The notes under the pieces are model-generated. The model saw nothing but the letters and a program-made list of their open reading frames with translations, made no database searches and was not told the origin of the DNA. The position numbers and the translations under genes are program-made. Shown in pieces: positions 1 through 11,800 of a stretch of 64,000 nucleotides of DNA; the stretch's first letter is position 1; each line of letters starts with the position of its first letter. The stretch comes from Pedobacter schmidteae (GTDB taxonomy: Bacteria; Bacteroidota; Bacteroidia; Sphingobacteriales; Sphingobacteriaceae), in NCBI RefSeq assembly GCF_900564155.1, contig NZ_LS999839.1:2725097-2789096 (forward strand), read 5' to 3'.

Positions 1-620
1 GTGCGGATAATGTGATAATCATGCGTGGCCATCAAAACAGATGTTCCACTTTGGCTGATCTGTTTCAGCAACATGACAATTTCTTCGGAAGTATCAGGAT
101 CCAGGTTTCCTGTCGGCTCATCAGCAAGGATAATTTCCGGATTGTTGAGCAAGGCCCGTGCAATTACCACGCGTTGTTGTTCTCCACCTGAAAGTTCATG
201 TGGCATTTTTTTTATTTTTGAGCGCAATCCAACTTTTTCCAGCACATCTTTAATACGCTCGCTGATCAGGTTTTTGTCTGTCCATCCAGTCGCTTTAAGT
301 ACAAATTCCAGGTTTTTATCCACCGTTCTGTCGGTCAGTAACTGAAAGTCCTGAAACACGATGCCCAGCTTCCGACGTAGAAAAGGAACCTCCTTGTTGC
401 TCAGTTTTTTTAAGTCAAAGCCGGCAATCTGCCCATCGCCATTCCCGATATGAAGGTCGCCGTAAATAATTTTTAACAAACTACTTTTTCCCGAACCTGT
501 TTGCCCGATTAAAAAAACGAATTCTCCTTTGTCTATATTTAAATTTACATTCGACAAAACCAAATGCTTTTGCTGAAATACATCTACATTTTTTAAATTT
601 ATAACTGTGCTTCCTGTCAT
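1..620 (-). CDS. ftsE: FtsE-like ABC transporter ATP-binding protein (C-terminus cut by window edge)
   Basis: About 206 N-terminal residues are visible, starting at the ATG at 618-620; the stop lies beyond base 1. The Walker A motif GQTGSGKSS is at residues 39-47, followed by the Q-loop VFQDFQLL, the signature LSGGEQQR and the Walker B stretch [12 protein letters not shown]. The sequence is closest in memory to FtsE, the cytoplasmic ATPase that pairs with FtsX to control peptidoglycan hydrolases at the septum. FtsX is not in the window. The gene lies 3 bp downstream of a 67-codon gene, probably on the same transcript. A LolD-type export ATPase is the main alternative. Confidence 0.85.
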   Translation of the reverse strand, partial: MTGSTVINLKNVDVFQQKHLVLSNVNLNIDKGEFVFLIGQTGSGKSSLLKIIYGDLHIGNGDGQIAGFDLKKLSNKEVPFLRRKLGIVFQDFQLLTDRTVDKNLEFVLKATGWTDKNLISERIKDVLEKVGLRSKIKKMPHELSGGEQQRVVIARALLNNPEIILADEPTGNLDPDTSEEIVMLLKQISQSGTSVLMATHDYHIIR

Positions 621-623
621 GGT

Positions 624-827
624 TTAGATATCTAATTTAGCAATTTGTCCAAATGGCAAATCGTTTACAAAATTCATTATGTATGGGAGTTTATCTCCAA
701 GACCTAATTTATCCAGTGATTTATCAGGCCTGTCTACCCTGAAATATGCCAGGAGGGTAAACTTATCGTCCCTCAACTGCACATAATCCGGAATTTTGGC
801 TATGCCTTTTACTTTTATAACATACAT
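624..827 (-). CDS. Small conserved hypothetical protein upstream of ftsE
   Basis: This 67-residue protein starts with MYVIKVKGIAKIPDYVQLRD and has no signal peptide, membrane segment or cysteine. Its alternating hydrophobic and charged pattern suggests a small beta-rich cytoplasmic fold. It ends 3 bp before the ftsE start on the same strand, so the two are almost certainly cotranscribed, and a role linked to FtsE is a guess from position only. I do not recognise a named domain. The tight spacing and the lack of an overlapping competitor frame support it being real. Confidence 0.65.
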   Translation of the reverse strand: MYVIKVKGIAKIPDYVQLRDDKFTLLAYFRVDRPDKSLDKLGLGDKLPYIMNFVNDLPFGQIAKLDI

Positions 828-875
828 TGCTCAAAAATAGTATTTCAAAATGAAACATTATGATTTTTGGGGTAT

Positions 876-2801
876 TTATCTGATGAGCGTTAAGGAGCCG
901 CTGAGTGGTTTTAGTCCCGACTCCAGGTAAATCATATAATAATAAACGCCACTGGGTACATCCTCATTCCCCCGTTTTCCATCCCATGGGCGTTCATATC
1001 CTTCACTTTCAAACATCAGCTGACCGTAGCGGTTGAAGATTTTTACCCTTGGTTTTGCATAAGTATCGAGGGCTACAACATTCCAATAGTCGTTTATACC
1101 ATCCCCATTGGGACTAAAGCTATTTGGCACCATCAATTTATCATATACTTTGATAAAAACTTCGTCGCTACTGCTCAGGCATCCAGTACTGGAAAGTACA
1201 TTCAACGTATAAGTGGTGCTAACTACCGGACTTGCTATTGGATTTAATTTCGTAGGGTCGTCCAGCCCCCCGGCAGGTGTCCAGAATATTTGAGCAATGT
1301 TTTCGCCGCTAACCCTGCCTTTTAGTGAAACCGCATTTCCTTTGATGATCTTTGCATCTGGTCCGGCTGTAGCTACCAGTTCTTTGATCACTTCAACCCT
1401 AATCTGTGCCTGTGTTTCGCAGTAACCGTTTGAAACGTACACCGTATAGTCGGTTGTCCGGTTTGGGCTGGCTATTGGGTTGGCAATATCTGCCGCCGAC
1501 AAACCGGTTTCAGGTACCCAGCGGTAAGAAGTACCAGTGCCGGCATTCAACATAACAGATGATCCTTTACAAATGGGAGCTATGGGATCTATAAAAGCTA
1601 CCGGGCGGGCAACAACAATTACTTCAGTTTGCGTAATGGCTTCACATCCGGCGTCATTGGTTACCACAACGGTGTAAGTGCCCGACATTTGCAGACTGGC
1701 ATTGTCAATGCGGGGCGACTGTGCTGTGGAGGTAAATCCTCCGGGACCAGTCCAATTATAAGAACTTGCAGTATTTACTGATAACTGGAGAGGGTCGCCC
1801 ACACAAACCGTAACCGGTGGGTTAGACACTGGCAAAACCGGCAGGGCATTTACCTTCAGTTCAAATTCAGGTGATTTTGCACGGCAGTTTGGTGAATTGA
1901 TATTTCCATTTTCGGCAACCAAAAGCCGGTATCTATAGCTGCCAATCTGGGCGTTTACAAAGGTTTTTGTCAGCTGACTGGTAGTTTCCATAGGCAAATC
2001 CTGCCATACACCATTTGCGTCCATTTCCTGCCAAAGAAAATGAGGGTTGTTGTAAACACCAGCACTAATCTGTGTTGCTAAATTGAAGGTTTTGCTCTCG
2101 CCGATACACAAATTAACATTTGATACCGGTAGGTTATTGATTGTCGGGACCAGGGTAGGACCACACGGACTGAAAGTAATATCGTCCACTGCAATGTCAT
2201 TTCCTTGTCCGCCCGGCCCATTATTTCGTATGCTGATGGTGATGTTATTTACATTAACAGGGGTGGTAAATAAAAAACCACGCTCAATCCAGTCTGTGGC
2301 AGCACCTTCGGCAATGTCGCCTGTGTCGTAAGTAAATATATCCTGACCCGTCGATATCGTAAAGGTAAGATTTGGCTTTTTCCCATTGTAGGTTAAAAGA
2401 TTGATTATCCAGGCCGAAAATTGATAGGTGGTATTTGCACAAAGCCCCACTATCGGGGCCTCATAAAATACACTTGGATCATCAGAAGCATTCACCACCA
2501 TCATATAGCCATCCGGATCGTTTGGCGTATGGTTGCTAATCTGATGCCAGGAGCCGGCATGCATGCCATTGGTACTTTTTGCAATGGTGTACCAGCCATC
2601 CGAAGGTGTGCCGGTGGGCTGAAAAGAAAAAGATGTTTCAGCAATAGCGGGGCCATGCTGTGCGGCGCCCCTTCCAAAATCAATATGAATAACCGGATCT
2701 CCCAGGGCACCATTACATAATGCTGTTTGCGCCGATGCTGTTTGTGAAAAAACAACAAAAAACAATAAAAATAGATTGAAAGAGAGAAAGTTGCGTTTCA
2801 A
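876..2801 (-). CDS. Secreted multidomain protein with CHU_C type IX sorting domain
   Basis: This 641-residue protein begins with a signal peptide (MKRNFLSFNL... ending TASAQ, about residue 25). Residues about 35-215 form a carbohydrate-binding or MAM-like jelly-roll region. Several Ig/PKD-like repeats follow, recognisable by recurring ..C.G....L..., YRW and TTDYTVYV segments. The last ~85 residues (PNSFSPNGDGINDYWNV ... RPWDGKRGNEDVPSGVYYY) are a typical CHU_C (gliding-motility C-terminal) domain, which directs secretion through the type IX system and surface attachment. It is probably an adhesin or surface structural protein; no catalytic domain is seen. It lies 48 bp upstream of the 67-residue gene and may share its transcript. 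Confidence 0.85.
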   Translation of the reverse strand: MKRNFLSFNLFLLFFVVFSQTASAQTALCNGALGDPVIHIDFGRGAAQHGPAIAETSFSFQPTGTPSDGWYTIAKSTNGMHAGSWHQISNHTPNDPDGYMMVVNASDDPSVFYEAPIVGLCANTTYQFSAWIINLLTYNGKKPNLTFTISTGQDIFTYDTGDIAEGAATDWIERGFLFTTPVNVNNITISIRNNGPGGQGNDIAVDDITFSPCGPTLVPTINNLPVSNVNLCIGESKTFNLATQISAGVYNNPHFLWQEMDANGVWQDLPMETTSQLTKTFVNAQIGSYRYRLLVAENGNINSPNCRAKSPEFELKVNALPVLPVSNPPVTVCVGDPLQLSVNTASSYNWTGPGGFTSTAQSPRIDNASLQMSGTYTVVVTNDAGCEAITQTEVIVVARPVAFIDPIAPICKGSSVMLNAGTGTSYRWVPETGLSAADIANPIASPNRTTDYTVYVSNGYCETQAQIRVEVIKELVATAGPDAKIIKGNAVSLKGRVSGENIAQIFWTPAGGLDDPTKLNPIASPVVSTTYTLNVLSSTGCLSSSDEVFIKVYDKLMVPNSFSPNGDGINDYWNVVALDTYAKPRVKIFNRYGQLMFESEGYERPWDGKRGNEDVPSGVYYYMIYLESGLKPLSGSLTLIR

Positions 2802-2835
2802 AATAAATGAATAAACTGCTGAATATAGCTGTTTA

Positions 2836-3855
2836 TTATAAGTTATTCAAAAAATCTATCGTATTCACATTGTCCGCATAATCCCAAAGCTTTGGCGTCT
2901 GGCTTTGTCCAAAAGCCAGTACTGGTGCATTTAGCTTCAAAGGAGCATTTCCTACTACACATTGAATGTCTTCGGCGCGATCTTTTAGCAAAGCTTCCAG
3001 TTGTGCAATATTGGTATAAGTTTCATAATACAAAACTGCCAGTGGCGAAGATAAGCCCTCACCTTCTGTTAACAATAAAAAGCCATTATCGTAATGATGC
3101 TTAAGGTTTACCAGGTAAATTGATTTATTGTAGTCGTAATTGTTATTGTATTTAAAGTGATTAATGATGTCTTTGAATTTGTCTAATGGCTCAAAAAAGT
3201 TTTTGATGTCATAATCTTCAGGAATATAAAGCTTAGAAACATTTCTGCAGCCTAAGCCAAAGTAGTCAAATATATCGTGTCCAAGCAAGGCCAACTCAGC
3301 ATTGCTTTCATCACCTGTTATTACCGCTACGCTGTTCCGGTTTTTGCGGATGATATTCGGTACTTTGCCAAAATAAAATTCAAAATATCTGGAAGTGTTG
3401 TTGCTACCGGTGGCAATTACAGCGTCAAATTCCTTTAGGCGGTCGACATATACAATACGGTCCACAAGCAGCGGCTCTATCTGCACCAGTTGGGCCAGCA
3501 AGGCTGGCAGCAGCTTATCGTCAGCAGAAGAAAGTTTAATTAAGGCCGTATTTCCGGTTGCCAGCACCGCAATTACATCATGAAAACCCACCATAGGGAT
3601 GTTTCCTGCTAAAATCAGACCTATTCTTTTGGGCGTTTCTGTTATCGTAATGTCTTTAAACCAGGTTTTAAGATCTTCCTCTGTTAGCATCTGGTGTAGC
3701 GAATTTAATGCCTTTTCTACTTCTTCAGGCGTAAACCATGCATTGTTGTTGGATGCTGATAAAATCAGGTTTTTGAATGCAGAGTCGGGTTCAGCCATGA
3801 AGTCGCTAAGTTTTTTTAATGCAATAATTAGTTTTTCGCTATTAAGGATTGGCAT
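2836..3855 (-). CDS. Acyl-CoA reductase (LuxC family)
   Basis: This 339-residue protein shows the aldehyde-dehydrogenase-like layout of the LuxC/acyl-CoA reductase family: a nucleotide-binding stretch GNIPMVGFHDVIAVLATGN (residues 84-102) and a likely catalytic cysteine, C203, in FGLGCRNVSK. The family reduces a fatty acyl-CoA to an aldehyde with NADPH. No lux genes are nearby, so the physiological substrate is unknown. The gene diverges from the dicluster ferredoxin at 3933 with a 77 bp shared intergenic region. This gene pair is, from general knowledge, common in Bacteroidota. Confidence 0.85.
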   Translation of the reverse strand: MPILNSEKLIIALKKLSDFMAEPDSAFKNLILSASNNNAWFTPEEVEKALNSLHQMLTEEDLKTWFKDITITETPKRIGLILAGNIPMVGFHDVIAVLATGNTALIKLSSADDKLLPALLAQLVQIEPLLVDRIVYVDRLKEFDAVIATGSNNTSRYFEFYFGKVPNIIRKNRNSVAVITGDESNAELALLGHDIFDYFGLGCRNVSKLYIPEDYDIKNFFEPLDKFKDIINHFKYNNNYDYNKSIYLVNLKHHYDNGFLLLTEGEGLSSPLAVLYYETYTNIAQLEALLKDRAEDIQCVVGNAPLKLNAPVLAFGQSQTPKLWDYADNVNTIDFLNNL

Positions 3856-3883
3856 AATTCCAAGGATTTTAAAGTTTATGTGT

Positions 3884-3891
3884 TATATTTG
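3884..3891 (+). promoter_or_regulatory. Putative -7 box of ferredoxin promoter
   Basis: TATATTTG fits the Bacteroidota -7 consensus TAnnTTTG and lies 41 bp before the ferredoxin ATG. No good TTTG -33 element is seen at the expected spacing, so only half of the promoter is supported. Confidence 0.4.
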
Positions 3892-3932
3892 CTGCTGCAA
3901 AGTTAAACTTAGCAATAGATATAGACGAAGAC

Positions 3933-4283
3933 ATGGCTATTAAAATAACAGACGAGTGCATTAATTGCGGAGCATGTGAGCCTGAATGCCCAAATAATGC
4001 AATTTACGATGCAGGCACAGCCTGGAGATTTTCTGATGGTACCAATTTAAGTGGTATTATTGATTTTGGAGGTAAAGAAGTGGATGCAGAGGCTGCTCAG
4101 GAAGCAGGTTCTGACGAAGTCTACTATATCGTATCCGATAAATGTACAGAATGCAAGGGCTTTCATGATGAGCCTCAGTGCGCAGCGGTATGTCCTGTAG
4201 ATTGTTGTGTGGATGACGAAGATGTTCGTGAATCTGAAGAAGAACTGTTGGCTAAAAAAGCCTGGTTACATCAGGAAGGATAG
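3933..4283 (+). CDS. 4Fe-4S dicluster ferredoxin
   Basis: This 116-residue acidic electron carrier has C9, C12, C15 and C19 in CINCGACEPECP, and a second set of C71, C74, C83, C87 and nearby C91/C92 in CTECKGFHDEPQCAAVCPVDCC. The 8-residue insertion between C74 and C83 is typical of the long-chain Alvin/YfhL-like ferredoxins. An acidic insert of about 45 residues lies between the clusters. It probably passes electrons in the cytoplasm to an unidentified partner. It diverges from the acyl-CoA reductase gene and is followed by a strong hairpin terminator. Confidence 0.92.
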   Translation: MAIKITDECINCGACEPECPNNAIYDAGTAWRFSDGTNLSGIIDFGGKEVDAEAAQEAGSDEVYYIVSDKCTECKGFHDEPQCAAVCPVDCCVDDEDVRESEEELLAKKAWLHQEG

Positions 4284-4332
4284 TCGAGGGTTTAGATGTG
4301 AGAAGTTAGATCTGAGACATTGATAGATAAAG

Positions 4333-4360
4333 AAAAAGGCGCTGAACCAGCGCCTTTTTT
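4333..4360. terminator. Bidirectional rho-independent terminator
   Basis: Stem GGCGCTG (4338-4344), loop AAC and CAGCGCC (4348-4354) are flanked by an A-run on the left and a T-run on the right. It can end both the ferredoxin transcript and the converging universal stress gene. Confidence 0.85.
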
Positions 4361-4427
4361 AGTTTTTATAAGCTATGCATCTCATATCCAATATCTCAAA
4401 TTTCACATCAGACTTCTCACATCTCCC

Positions 4428-4883
4428 TCAAGCTTTCTCCTCATATTTATTAGGAACAATGAGTACTGGACAGGCCGATTTTCGGGCCACATGCTCGGCC
4501 ACACTACCCATCAGGAAATGGTATATGCCTGTACGGCCATAAGTTCCTATTACAATCAGGTCCGAACCCCATTCGTCCGACTGTTTAATAATGCCATGTG
4601 CAGCGCTGTCAATCACACTCAAATAGGTAGTGGGTATACCTTGACTAAACTTAGCTTCAATTTCTTTCAGCAAAATATGGCTGTTTTCTTCACTATTGTC
4701 GTATGCTTCTATAAAAACCGGTGCCAATGTCAGGTCGGGATTGATATTGGCAGGTACAGGTTCAATAATATTAACCAGGGCAACCTCGGCTCCAAAGGTT
4801 TTGGCAACTTCATAACCCGTTTTTGCGGCTTTTTCCGAACAGGTACTGTTATCAACGGCAATTAAAATCTTTTTGAGGTTCAT
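4428..4883 (-). CDS. Universal stress protein UspA family
   Basis: This 151-residue single-domain Usp protein starts MNLKKILIAVDNSTCSEKA and ends with the ATP-binding type loop GTYGRTGIYHFLMGS followed by SACPVLIVP. The G-x2-G-x9-G-S pattern suggests the nucleotide-binding subclass. It is monocistronic, convergent with the ferredoxin gene, and has a 128 bp AT-rich upstream region shared with the divergent peptidase gene. Confidence 0.9.
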   Translation of the reverse strand: MNLKKILIAVDNSTCSEKAAKTGYEVAKTFGAEVALVNIIEPVPANINPDLTLAPVFIEAYDNSEENSHILLKEIEAKFSQGIPTTYLSVIDSAAHGIIKQSDEWGSDLIVIGTYGRTGIYHFLMGSVAEHVARKSACPVLIVPNKYEEKA

Positions 4884-5011
4884 GGTGTTTAATTTAAATG
4901 TTTAACATAATCAGTACGCAGCATTTAATTGCAATTTTAAATAAATGATACACATAAAAATAACAAATTAACCCTATAAAAGTTTAATTTTATACCATTG
5001 ATTTTATCATT

Positions 5012-5794
5012 ATGGAACAACAATATGGGATTTGTAGGGTGGCCATAGCCCCTTTAAGGGCTGAGGCATCTGACAGAGCAGAAATTGCTTCGCAACTATT
5101 ATTTGGCGACCATGTAGAGATACTCGAAAAAACTGATAAATGGTTTTTTGTCCGCAATGCCTATGATGATTATGAGGGTTGGGTAGATTTTAAGCAACTT
5201 GGAAACCTTTCTGATGAGCAATATGCCCGACAACAGCAAAATGATCATCTGGCACCGGCACAGCCTGCCAATGTAGTTGTGGCTGCTGACGGGAGTAAGT
5301 ATTACCTTCTGGCTGGTAGTAACCTGCCATTTTACGAAAATGGCTTTTGTTATCTGGGTGATGAGAAATTCGAAGTTTCCTTTAATCCTCATCCGGTACA
5401 CAACAGAACTGCAGTTGATGAGATTATAAATGCGGCCTTGTTCTTTAAAAACGCGCCCTATTTATGGGGTGGAAGGACACTGTTTGGGATAGACTGCTCA
5501 GGTTTTGCACAAACGGTGTTTAAACTCAATGGGATTAAACTGAAAAGGGATGCCTGGCAACAAGCCGAGCAAGGTACTACCGTTGATTTTTTGCCAGAGG
5601 CAAAAGCCGGCGACCTGGCTTTTTTTGACAACGATGCCGGCCGCATCATCCATGTAGGGATTATGCTTAGTGCCCAAGAGATCATTCACGCTTCAGGAAA
5701 AGTTAAAATAGACAGGATAGATACCGAAGGGATTTTTAGCACCGAACTTGGCCGTTATAGCCATAAGCTTCGAATCATCAAGCGTTTTGTGTAA
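5012..5794 (+). CDS. NlpC/P60 cysteine peptidase with SH3 domain
   Basis: This 260-residue protein has an N-terminal bacterial SH3 domain (about 5-65: PLRAEASDRAEIASQLLFGD then WVDF) and a C-terminal C40 peptidase domain. The catalytic residues are C162 in GIDCSGF, H214 in IIHVGIM and H226 in IIHASG. Such enzymes cut gamma-D-Glu-diamino acid bonds in peptidoglycan fragments. No signal peptide is evident, so it either acts in the cytoplasm on recycled muropeptides or leaves by an unseen route. It appears monocistronic and diverges from the universal stress gene. Confidence 0.9.
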   Translation: MEQQYGICRVAIAPLRAEASDRAEIASQLLFGDHVEILEKTDKWFFVRNAYDDYEGWVDFKQLGNLSDEQYARQQQNDHLAPAQPANVVVAADGSKYYLLAGSNLPFYENGFCYLGDEKFEVSFNPHPVHNRTAVDEIINAALFFKNAPYLWGGRTLFGIDCSGFAQTVFKLNGIKLKRDAWQQAEQGTTVDFLPEAKAGDLAFFDNDAGRIIHVGIMLSAQEIIHASGKVKIDRIDTEGIFSTELGRYSHKLRIIKRFV

Positions 5795-5897
5795 CGTTTT
5801 AACTTAATTTAACTTTAGCGTATAATTTGTATAGTTAAAATTGTATTAGTTTTATGGAATTAACGATTTGTTGCATCCATATTATAAATACGATATT

Positions 5898-8800
5898 ATG
5901 AAGCATCTTTTACGCTCAGTGCTCATTGTTTTTGCAGCAATAAGCATCGGTTTTGGCCAAAACAAATTAACCAACAGCAGGGAATCTGGTTATTATACCT
6001 ATATCTATCAATTAACCGATAAGGAAGCCTTCAGCATAGCTAGTGAAGGAAATAAGGTGATTAACGATGGCTTTATGCATAGTCTGGTCGATTCTTTTTA
6101 CCATGTGACCATGCCCAACGGACTGGAAAAAAGGTTTAAAAAACTTGCTTTTGGTAACTACCTGGTTGTAAAGGCGGTGAAAAATGAACTGGAATATCAG
6201 CTGAAGCCTAAAAATAATGTCGTACTGCAATTTATCAATAACAATAAAGATTTTCAATTTACTGTTACCGATCTGAAAGGCGATGCCCTGCCGAATGCCA
6301 GTGTTACGATAGGCAAGGGGAAACGTGTCAGGCATAACCATAAGGCCGGATTGTACATAGCAAGTTCGGGAGCCCGCCTAAAAGTGATTACGGTATTGTA
6401 CAATGGTATAAGTAATTATTTTACCTATGAAGAAGAGGAACGGTACAAGCCCCAGCCACGGGCAAAGAATTCCAGAAGGCTGGCAAAAATGAACCCAATG
6501 GAAGAATCCGATGGAACTGTTGAATTGAAAAAAAAGCTATACAGTGGCTACCTGGTTTTCAATAAGCCAATGTATAAACCACTGGATACGGTAAAATTTA
6601 AAGCTTATCTGCTAACCACCAAAGGAAAACTCATTCAAAATAAAACGCTAAAGGTTGAACTGCAGAAGGAATGGAATAAGCCCGGATTGGTGCTCGGCTC
6701 CTTAAACCCCTACCGGGACGGGGGCTATACCTATAGTTTTGAACTGTCCGACAGTCTGCAATTGAAACTCGACCGCAATTACGCCATTGTTTTAAAAGAA
6801 CAGGTTAAAAGCGAGTGGTTAGAGGTATACAGAAACAGTTTCCGTTACGACGACTATGAGTTGAAATCAGTAAATTTTAGTGTCCGTTCGGATAAAGATA
6901 AACATAGTCCCGGTAGCCCGGTTAGCCTGTTTTTGAAAGCCATTGATGAAAATGAACTGGCTGTGCCCGACGGCCGTGTAGAAGTTGTTGTTAAAAGTGA
7001 CCAGATCTCTGAATTTTATGATCAGCAGGTTTTTGTGAAAGATACATTATGGAAAACCAATGTAATGCTGGATCCTGTTGGCGAAACAAAACTGGTGTTG
7101 CCTGACAGTATCTTCCCAAAAGCTGACATGAATTTTTCGGTCAACTTTACTTTTCTAAACAGCAACAATGAACGTAAAACAGCTTACAAAAGCTTACGTT
7201 ATACGGTTGACAATCAGGTTGTCAGATCTGAGTTTAAAAAGGATAGTCTGCATCTGGACTACCTGGTCAAAGGGAAGTCCGTAAGACAAAAGGCAATGGT
7301 GAAAATCAGCTATCCAAATACGGATGTAGAAGATTCTTTGTCGGTTGAACTGCCTGCTGCAATCAAAATGAATTACCAGGCAAGCGATTACGCTATAAAA
7401 ATGGCTGACGGTTATATCGATTATGTTTTTATGGATGATCTGAAACCGGAGCTTAGCGTTGCGGCCGCGCAAACAAAAGACTCCCTGCGTATTGTCGTCA
7501 ATAATCCGCAACGGATTCCTTTCTGGTATACTGTTTTTTCCGGTAGCAAGGTCTTCACCAGGGGATATGCCTCACAGCTGGATACCCTGATCAAACACAA
7601 TGGATCCCGGGCTGCCGAGGTTAAGTTGAATTATATCTGGGACGAAAAAGAACGCAGTACAGAGGCTACTGCTTTTTTTCGGCCCAATGTTTTAAACGTA
7701 AAGCTGCTGGCGCCCGATCTGGTGTACCCCGGACAAACGGTCAACATGCAGGTAAAAGTAACCGATGTAAACGATAAACCGGTTGGCGGAACTGATGTGA
7801 CCGCCTATGCCTATACCGCGAAATTCAAAAATGGTTATGCCCCCGGTATTCCCTATTTTGGGCGGGGGTATACCGCACGTAAATTAAGCCCCGAGCTGGA
7901 AGCCGAACTAATTGGTTTATCAGGCAAAATGAAATTAGATTGGGAAAAATGGAGCAAGGAGCTAAACCTGGACACGATTGAGTATTATAAGTTTACCCAA
8001 ACAAAAGATTTGTATATCACTACGGAGGCTACAGATGAAAAAAATGTAGCTGTAATTGCGCCTTTTGTAGTTAGCGGAGGTACTATTGAACCGATCCATA
8101 TTTTGTATATCGACGAAGTACCTGTGTTTTTTAGTCAGGCTAATCAGCTGCAACGGTACGCATTTAAAATATTGCCAGGTACGCATAGCATCCGAATGCG
8201 GACTGCCAATCATGTAGTGGATCTTCGCAACTATGAATTTGAAAAAGGAAAAAAGACTATTTTAAGTGTGGCAACGGATGCACCACATAACAAGGCAAGT
8301 GTACATCCAGTTGCAGCTGAATTGGATAAAAGTGAAGCAGCAACACTTTCTAATTATGTGTTCCGTGTCGAAAATAATTTTAATGGGCAAAAGGCAGTTC
8401 TGGTTACGGACAGTAATACCTATTTACTGAACTTGCCTGGGGCTGGCTCTACCGGAAATGTGAATTATGATCAGGTATACAGGAATGGTTTGCAAAGGCC
8501 TACCGCCGATAACAGCTTGCTTGTTGGTCCATTTATCGAAAATTACCTGACTGTTAAATCTGCCGGGTTGCAGCAGACATTTATCCGGGAGTCCGGCTAT
8601 ACTTATACTTTTTTGCCGGGTTTACTCAAACAAAAGTCTTACAACACGCTCTTTGGTTTCAATACCAATCTTTCTTCTGCATCGGGATCCAGCGATTATA
8701 AACAACAACCATTAAAACGAGCTGAAATAGATAGCCTTTGGAATGAGTATCTGGACTTAAGAAGTAGTACCACTAGCCTGTTTAACAATTGGGGTGTTAA

Positions 8801-11800
8801 TTATGGCAAAGATTTTGGTCAATTGAGGATGAAGGTGGATACGGCTATTTCCAAAAAAATGTCTTATTTAAAAAACATACTTATTTATAAATATGACGAA
8901 CCCGACTTTCTGATGATTTATCCGGGAAATGCCAGTAGTTTTACCAGACTGGAAAAGGGGAAATACAAAATGATTTATTTGTTTAAAGACAATCGTTATT
9001 TCGTCGCAGAAGCAGTAGACATTAAACCCAATGGTGTCAATTACTTTGAGTGGAAGAGGGTGAAAATTCAACAAGCCGATAGTTTGAGCACGAAAATAGA
9101 CCTGCAAATTAAATCGGTAAATCTGGATAGAAAAAGCAATAGTGCGAACGAAGCTCAGCTCAGTATTCTGTATAATATCAATAATAAGTTTTTTGATAAA
9201 TCTACGCTTAGCAGTACTATGACCGGAAGGGTGATTGACGCAGCAGATAAAACGCCAATCCATGGTGTAATGATCAAAGTCAAGGGAACTGATTATGGTG
9301 TGGTTACCGCAAGTGACGGACGATTTGAGATCAAAGTTCCTAAACGCGGTGGATTGATATTCAGTTATATAGGGTATGATACTAAGGAGGTGCCTGTAGT
9401 AAATGGAAATGTGGGTGATGTCAAACTGGATGCCAGTATTGCTGCACTTGAGGAGGTGGTGGTAGTGGGCTATGGGGCACAAAAAAAGAGCAACGTGACA
9501 GGTTCAATAAGCTCTTTTGTGGGCGCATCCGATAAAGTTGTGTTAAGAGGTATTCATACAACCTCGATGGATAGCTTTTCAAAAGAAATGTTGATCAGGA
9601 GTGTAAGGGAAATAGGTGCACTTGGTTCTACAGCTCCTGCACCAATGATAATTGTGGATGGACTGTCTTACAATGGCGATGTCAGCAACCTGGATCCGGT
9701 TACTATTGCCAATATGAATGTTTTGAAGGGTGACGAAGCAATTGCTATTTACGGCTTAAAGGCTGCAGGTGGAGTTATCATCATCAAAACCAAAGGCGGA
9801 AACACGGCTTTGAATGCTGCGGGCGAGCCTACCCAAATGCAGCAAACCATGCGCACAAACTTTTCTGACTATGCCATCTGGCAACCTGAATTATTTACCG
9901 ATGCCGATGGAAAGGCGGCATTTACCGTGGAATTTCCCGACGACATCACTAATTGGACCACACATTTAATTGCCATGAACGGTCGCAAACAAGGTGGTGT
10001 AGGGCAAACCAATATCAAATCTTTCAAAACCTTAAGTGCCAATTTTGTTTCGCCATCCTTTGCCCTGGTGGGCGACAGCATCCGGGTGATTGGAAAATTA
10101 ATGAACTATAACAATATGGAAGAAACGGTAAGCCGGAAATTCAGTTATAACGGTTCGGAGTTGTTAAACGGTAGGGTGTCCTTTAAAAATGCAAAGATTG
10201 ATACGATGGCCATTGTAGCGAGAGGGCTGAAGTTGAGCCAGACACCCGCAAATGTTACAGATAGCCTTAGCTTTGAATATACCATGAAACAGGACAATGG
10301 TTATTTTGATGGTGAAGTGCGAAAGATACCTTTGTTGCAGGCAGGTGTTATCGAAACCAAAGGCTTTTTTAATGCCTTTACACGCGATACTACCATTAAT
10401 TATAATTTTGATCCTGCGCTGGGAAAAGTAACGCTTAGGGCAGAAGCTTCTTTGTTTCCAACCTTGCTGGAAGAGATGGAAAAGCTGCGTAATTACGAAT
10501 ACTTGTGCAATGAACAGATGGCTTCCAAGTTAAAAGCCTTATTGCTAGAAAAAACGGTAAGAAAATATCTGGGTCAGGATTTTAAAGAAGAAAAGAACAT
10601 CAAGGTCTTGCTAAAAAAATTACAAACCAACCGACTGCCTCAGGGTACCTGGGGCTGGTGGCAAAATAGCAGCGAAGAAATCTGGATCAGCCTGCATGTG
10701 GTAGAAACCTTATTGCAGGCCCAAAAGCAAGGCTATGAAGTGTTGTTGGATAAGGATAGGCTTCGTCGCTACCTGCTCGATAAAATGATTAGCAACACTT
10801 CATTTGATCAAATTTATGGCATAAGAATGCTAAAAGCATTGGACGAAAAATATGAATTGAAGGACTGGATCGTTGCGATAGAAAAACAAAGGGCTACATT
10901 GGAAGCGCAAAACGCTAAAGATAGAAAGGCCAATAATAAAATTCCGCTTTTGCCCGAACAGCCAATGTATGAGAAGTTACAATTGATGCAGTTGAAACAA
11001 AACGCAGGGATGCCGGTGGATATGAAATGGCTACTTGACCATAAAAATGAAACCATGTTTGGCAATAGCTATTGGGGACAGGAAGTACGGTACTTTTGGA
11101 ATAACAGCATTCAAAATACACTATTGGCCTACCAGATTTTGAAAACCAATGGTGGCTACCGGGATGAATTGGATCGCATCCAGCGTTATTTTTTAGAGCA
11201 GCGTAAGGACGGGCAATGGCGCAATACCTACGAATCGTCATTAATTTTGCAGACCATATTGCCCGAATTGATGACTACACCAGGTAAAAAACCTGAGCCC
11301 GCATCCATTACCCTCCAAAAAACAGAAAACATTACCGCATTTCCATTTAACAGAGTGATGGAGCCAAATGCCTTAACCCTGAGCAAAAAGGGTGATGCAC
11401 CGGTTTATTTTACAGCTTATCAGCAGTTCAATAACCCTAAACCCGAAAAAGTAAGTAAAGACTTTACCGTAAAAACAGTTTTTGAACAAAATGGTGAGGC
11501 TGTTGTCAGGTTAAAAGCGGGTAACCTAACCAACTTAAAAGTTGAGGTTGATGTGCGCGCCGATGCGGATTATGTGATGATCGAAATCCCTATCCCGGCT
11601 GGCTGTTCGTACGAAAATAAAATGCAGAGCTTTTGGGGAGTAGAAACTCATCGGGAGTACTTTAAACATAAAACATCTATCTTTTGTACCCATTTGAAGA
11701 AAGGGAAGTATAGTTTTAACATCAGCTTGATGCCAAGGTATTCCGGTAGTTATACCTTGAACCCGGCCAAAGCCGAAATGATGTACTTTCCGGTGTTTTA

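Noticed and set aside
4320..4865. 181-codon plus-strand frame over the universal stress gene
   Set aside because: It starts in the terminator hairpin and is antisense to a clear UspA protein.
8868..9482. 204-codon open frame on the minus strand inside the A2M gene
   Set aside because: It lies wholly within a strongly supported gene in another frame, its protein has no recognisable domain, and its composition is that of a frame shadow.
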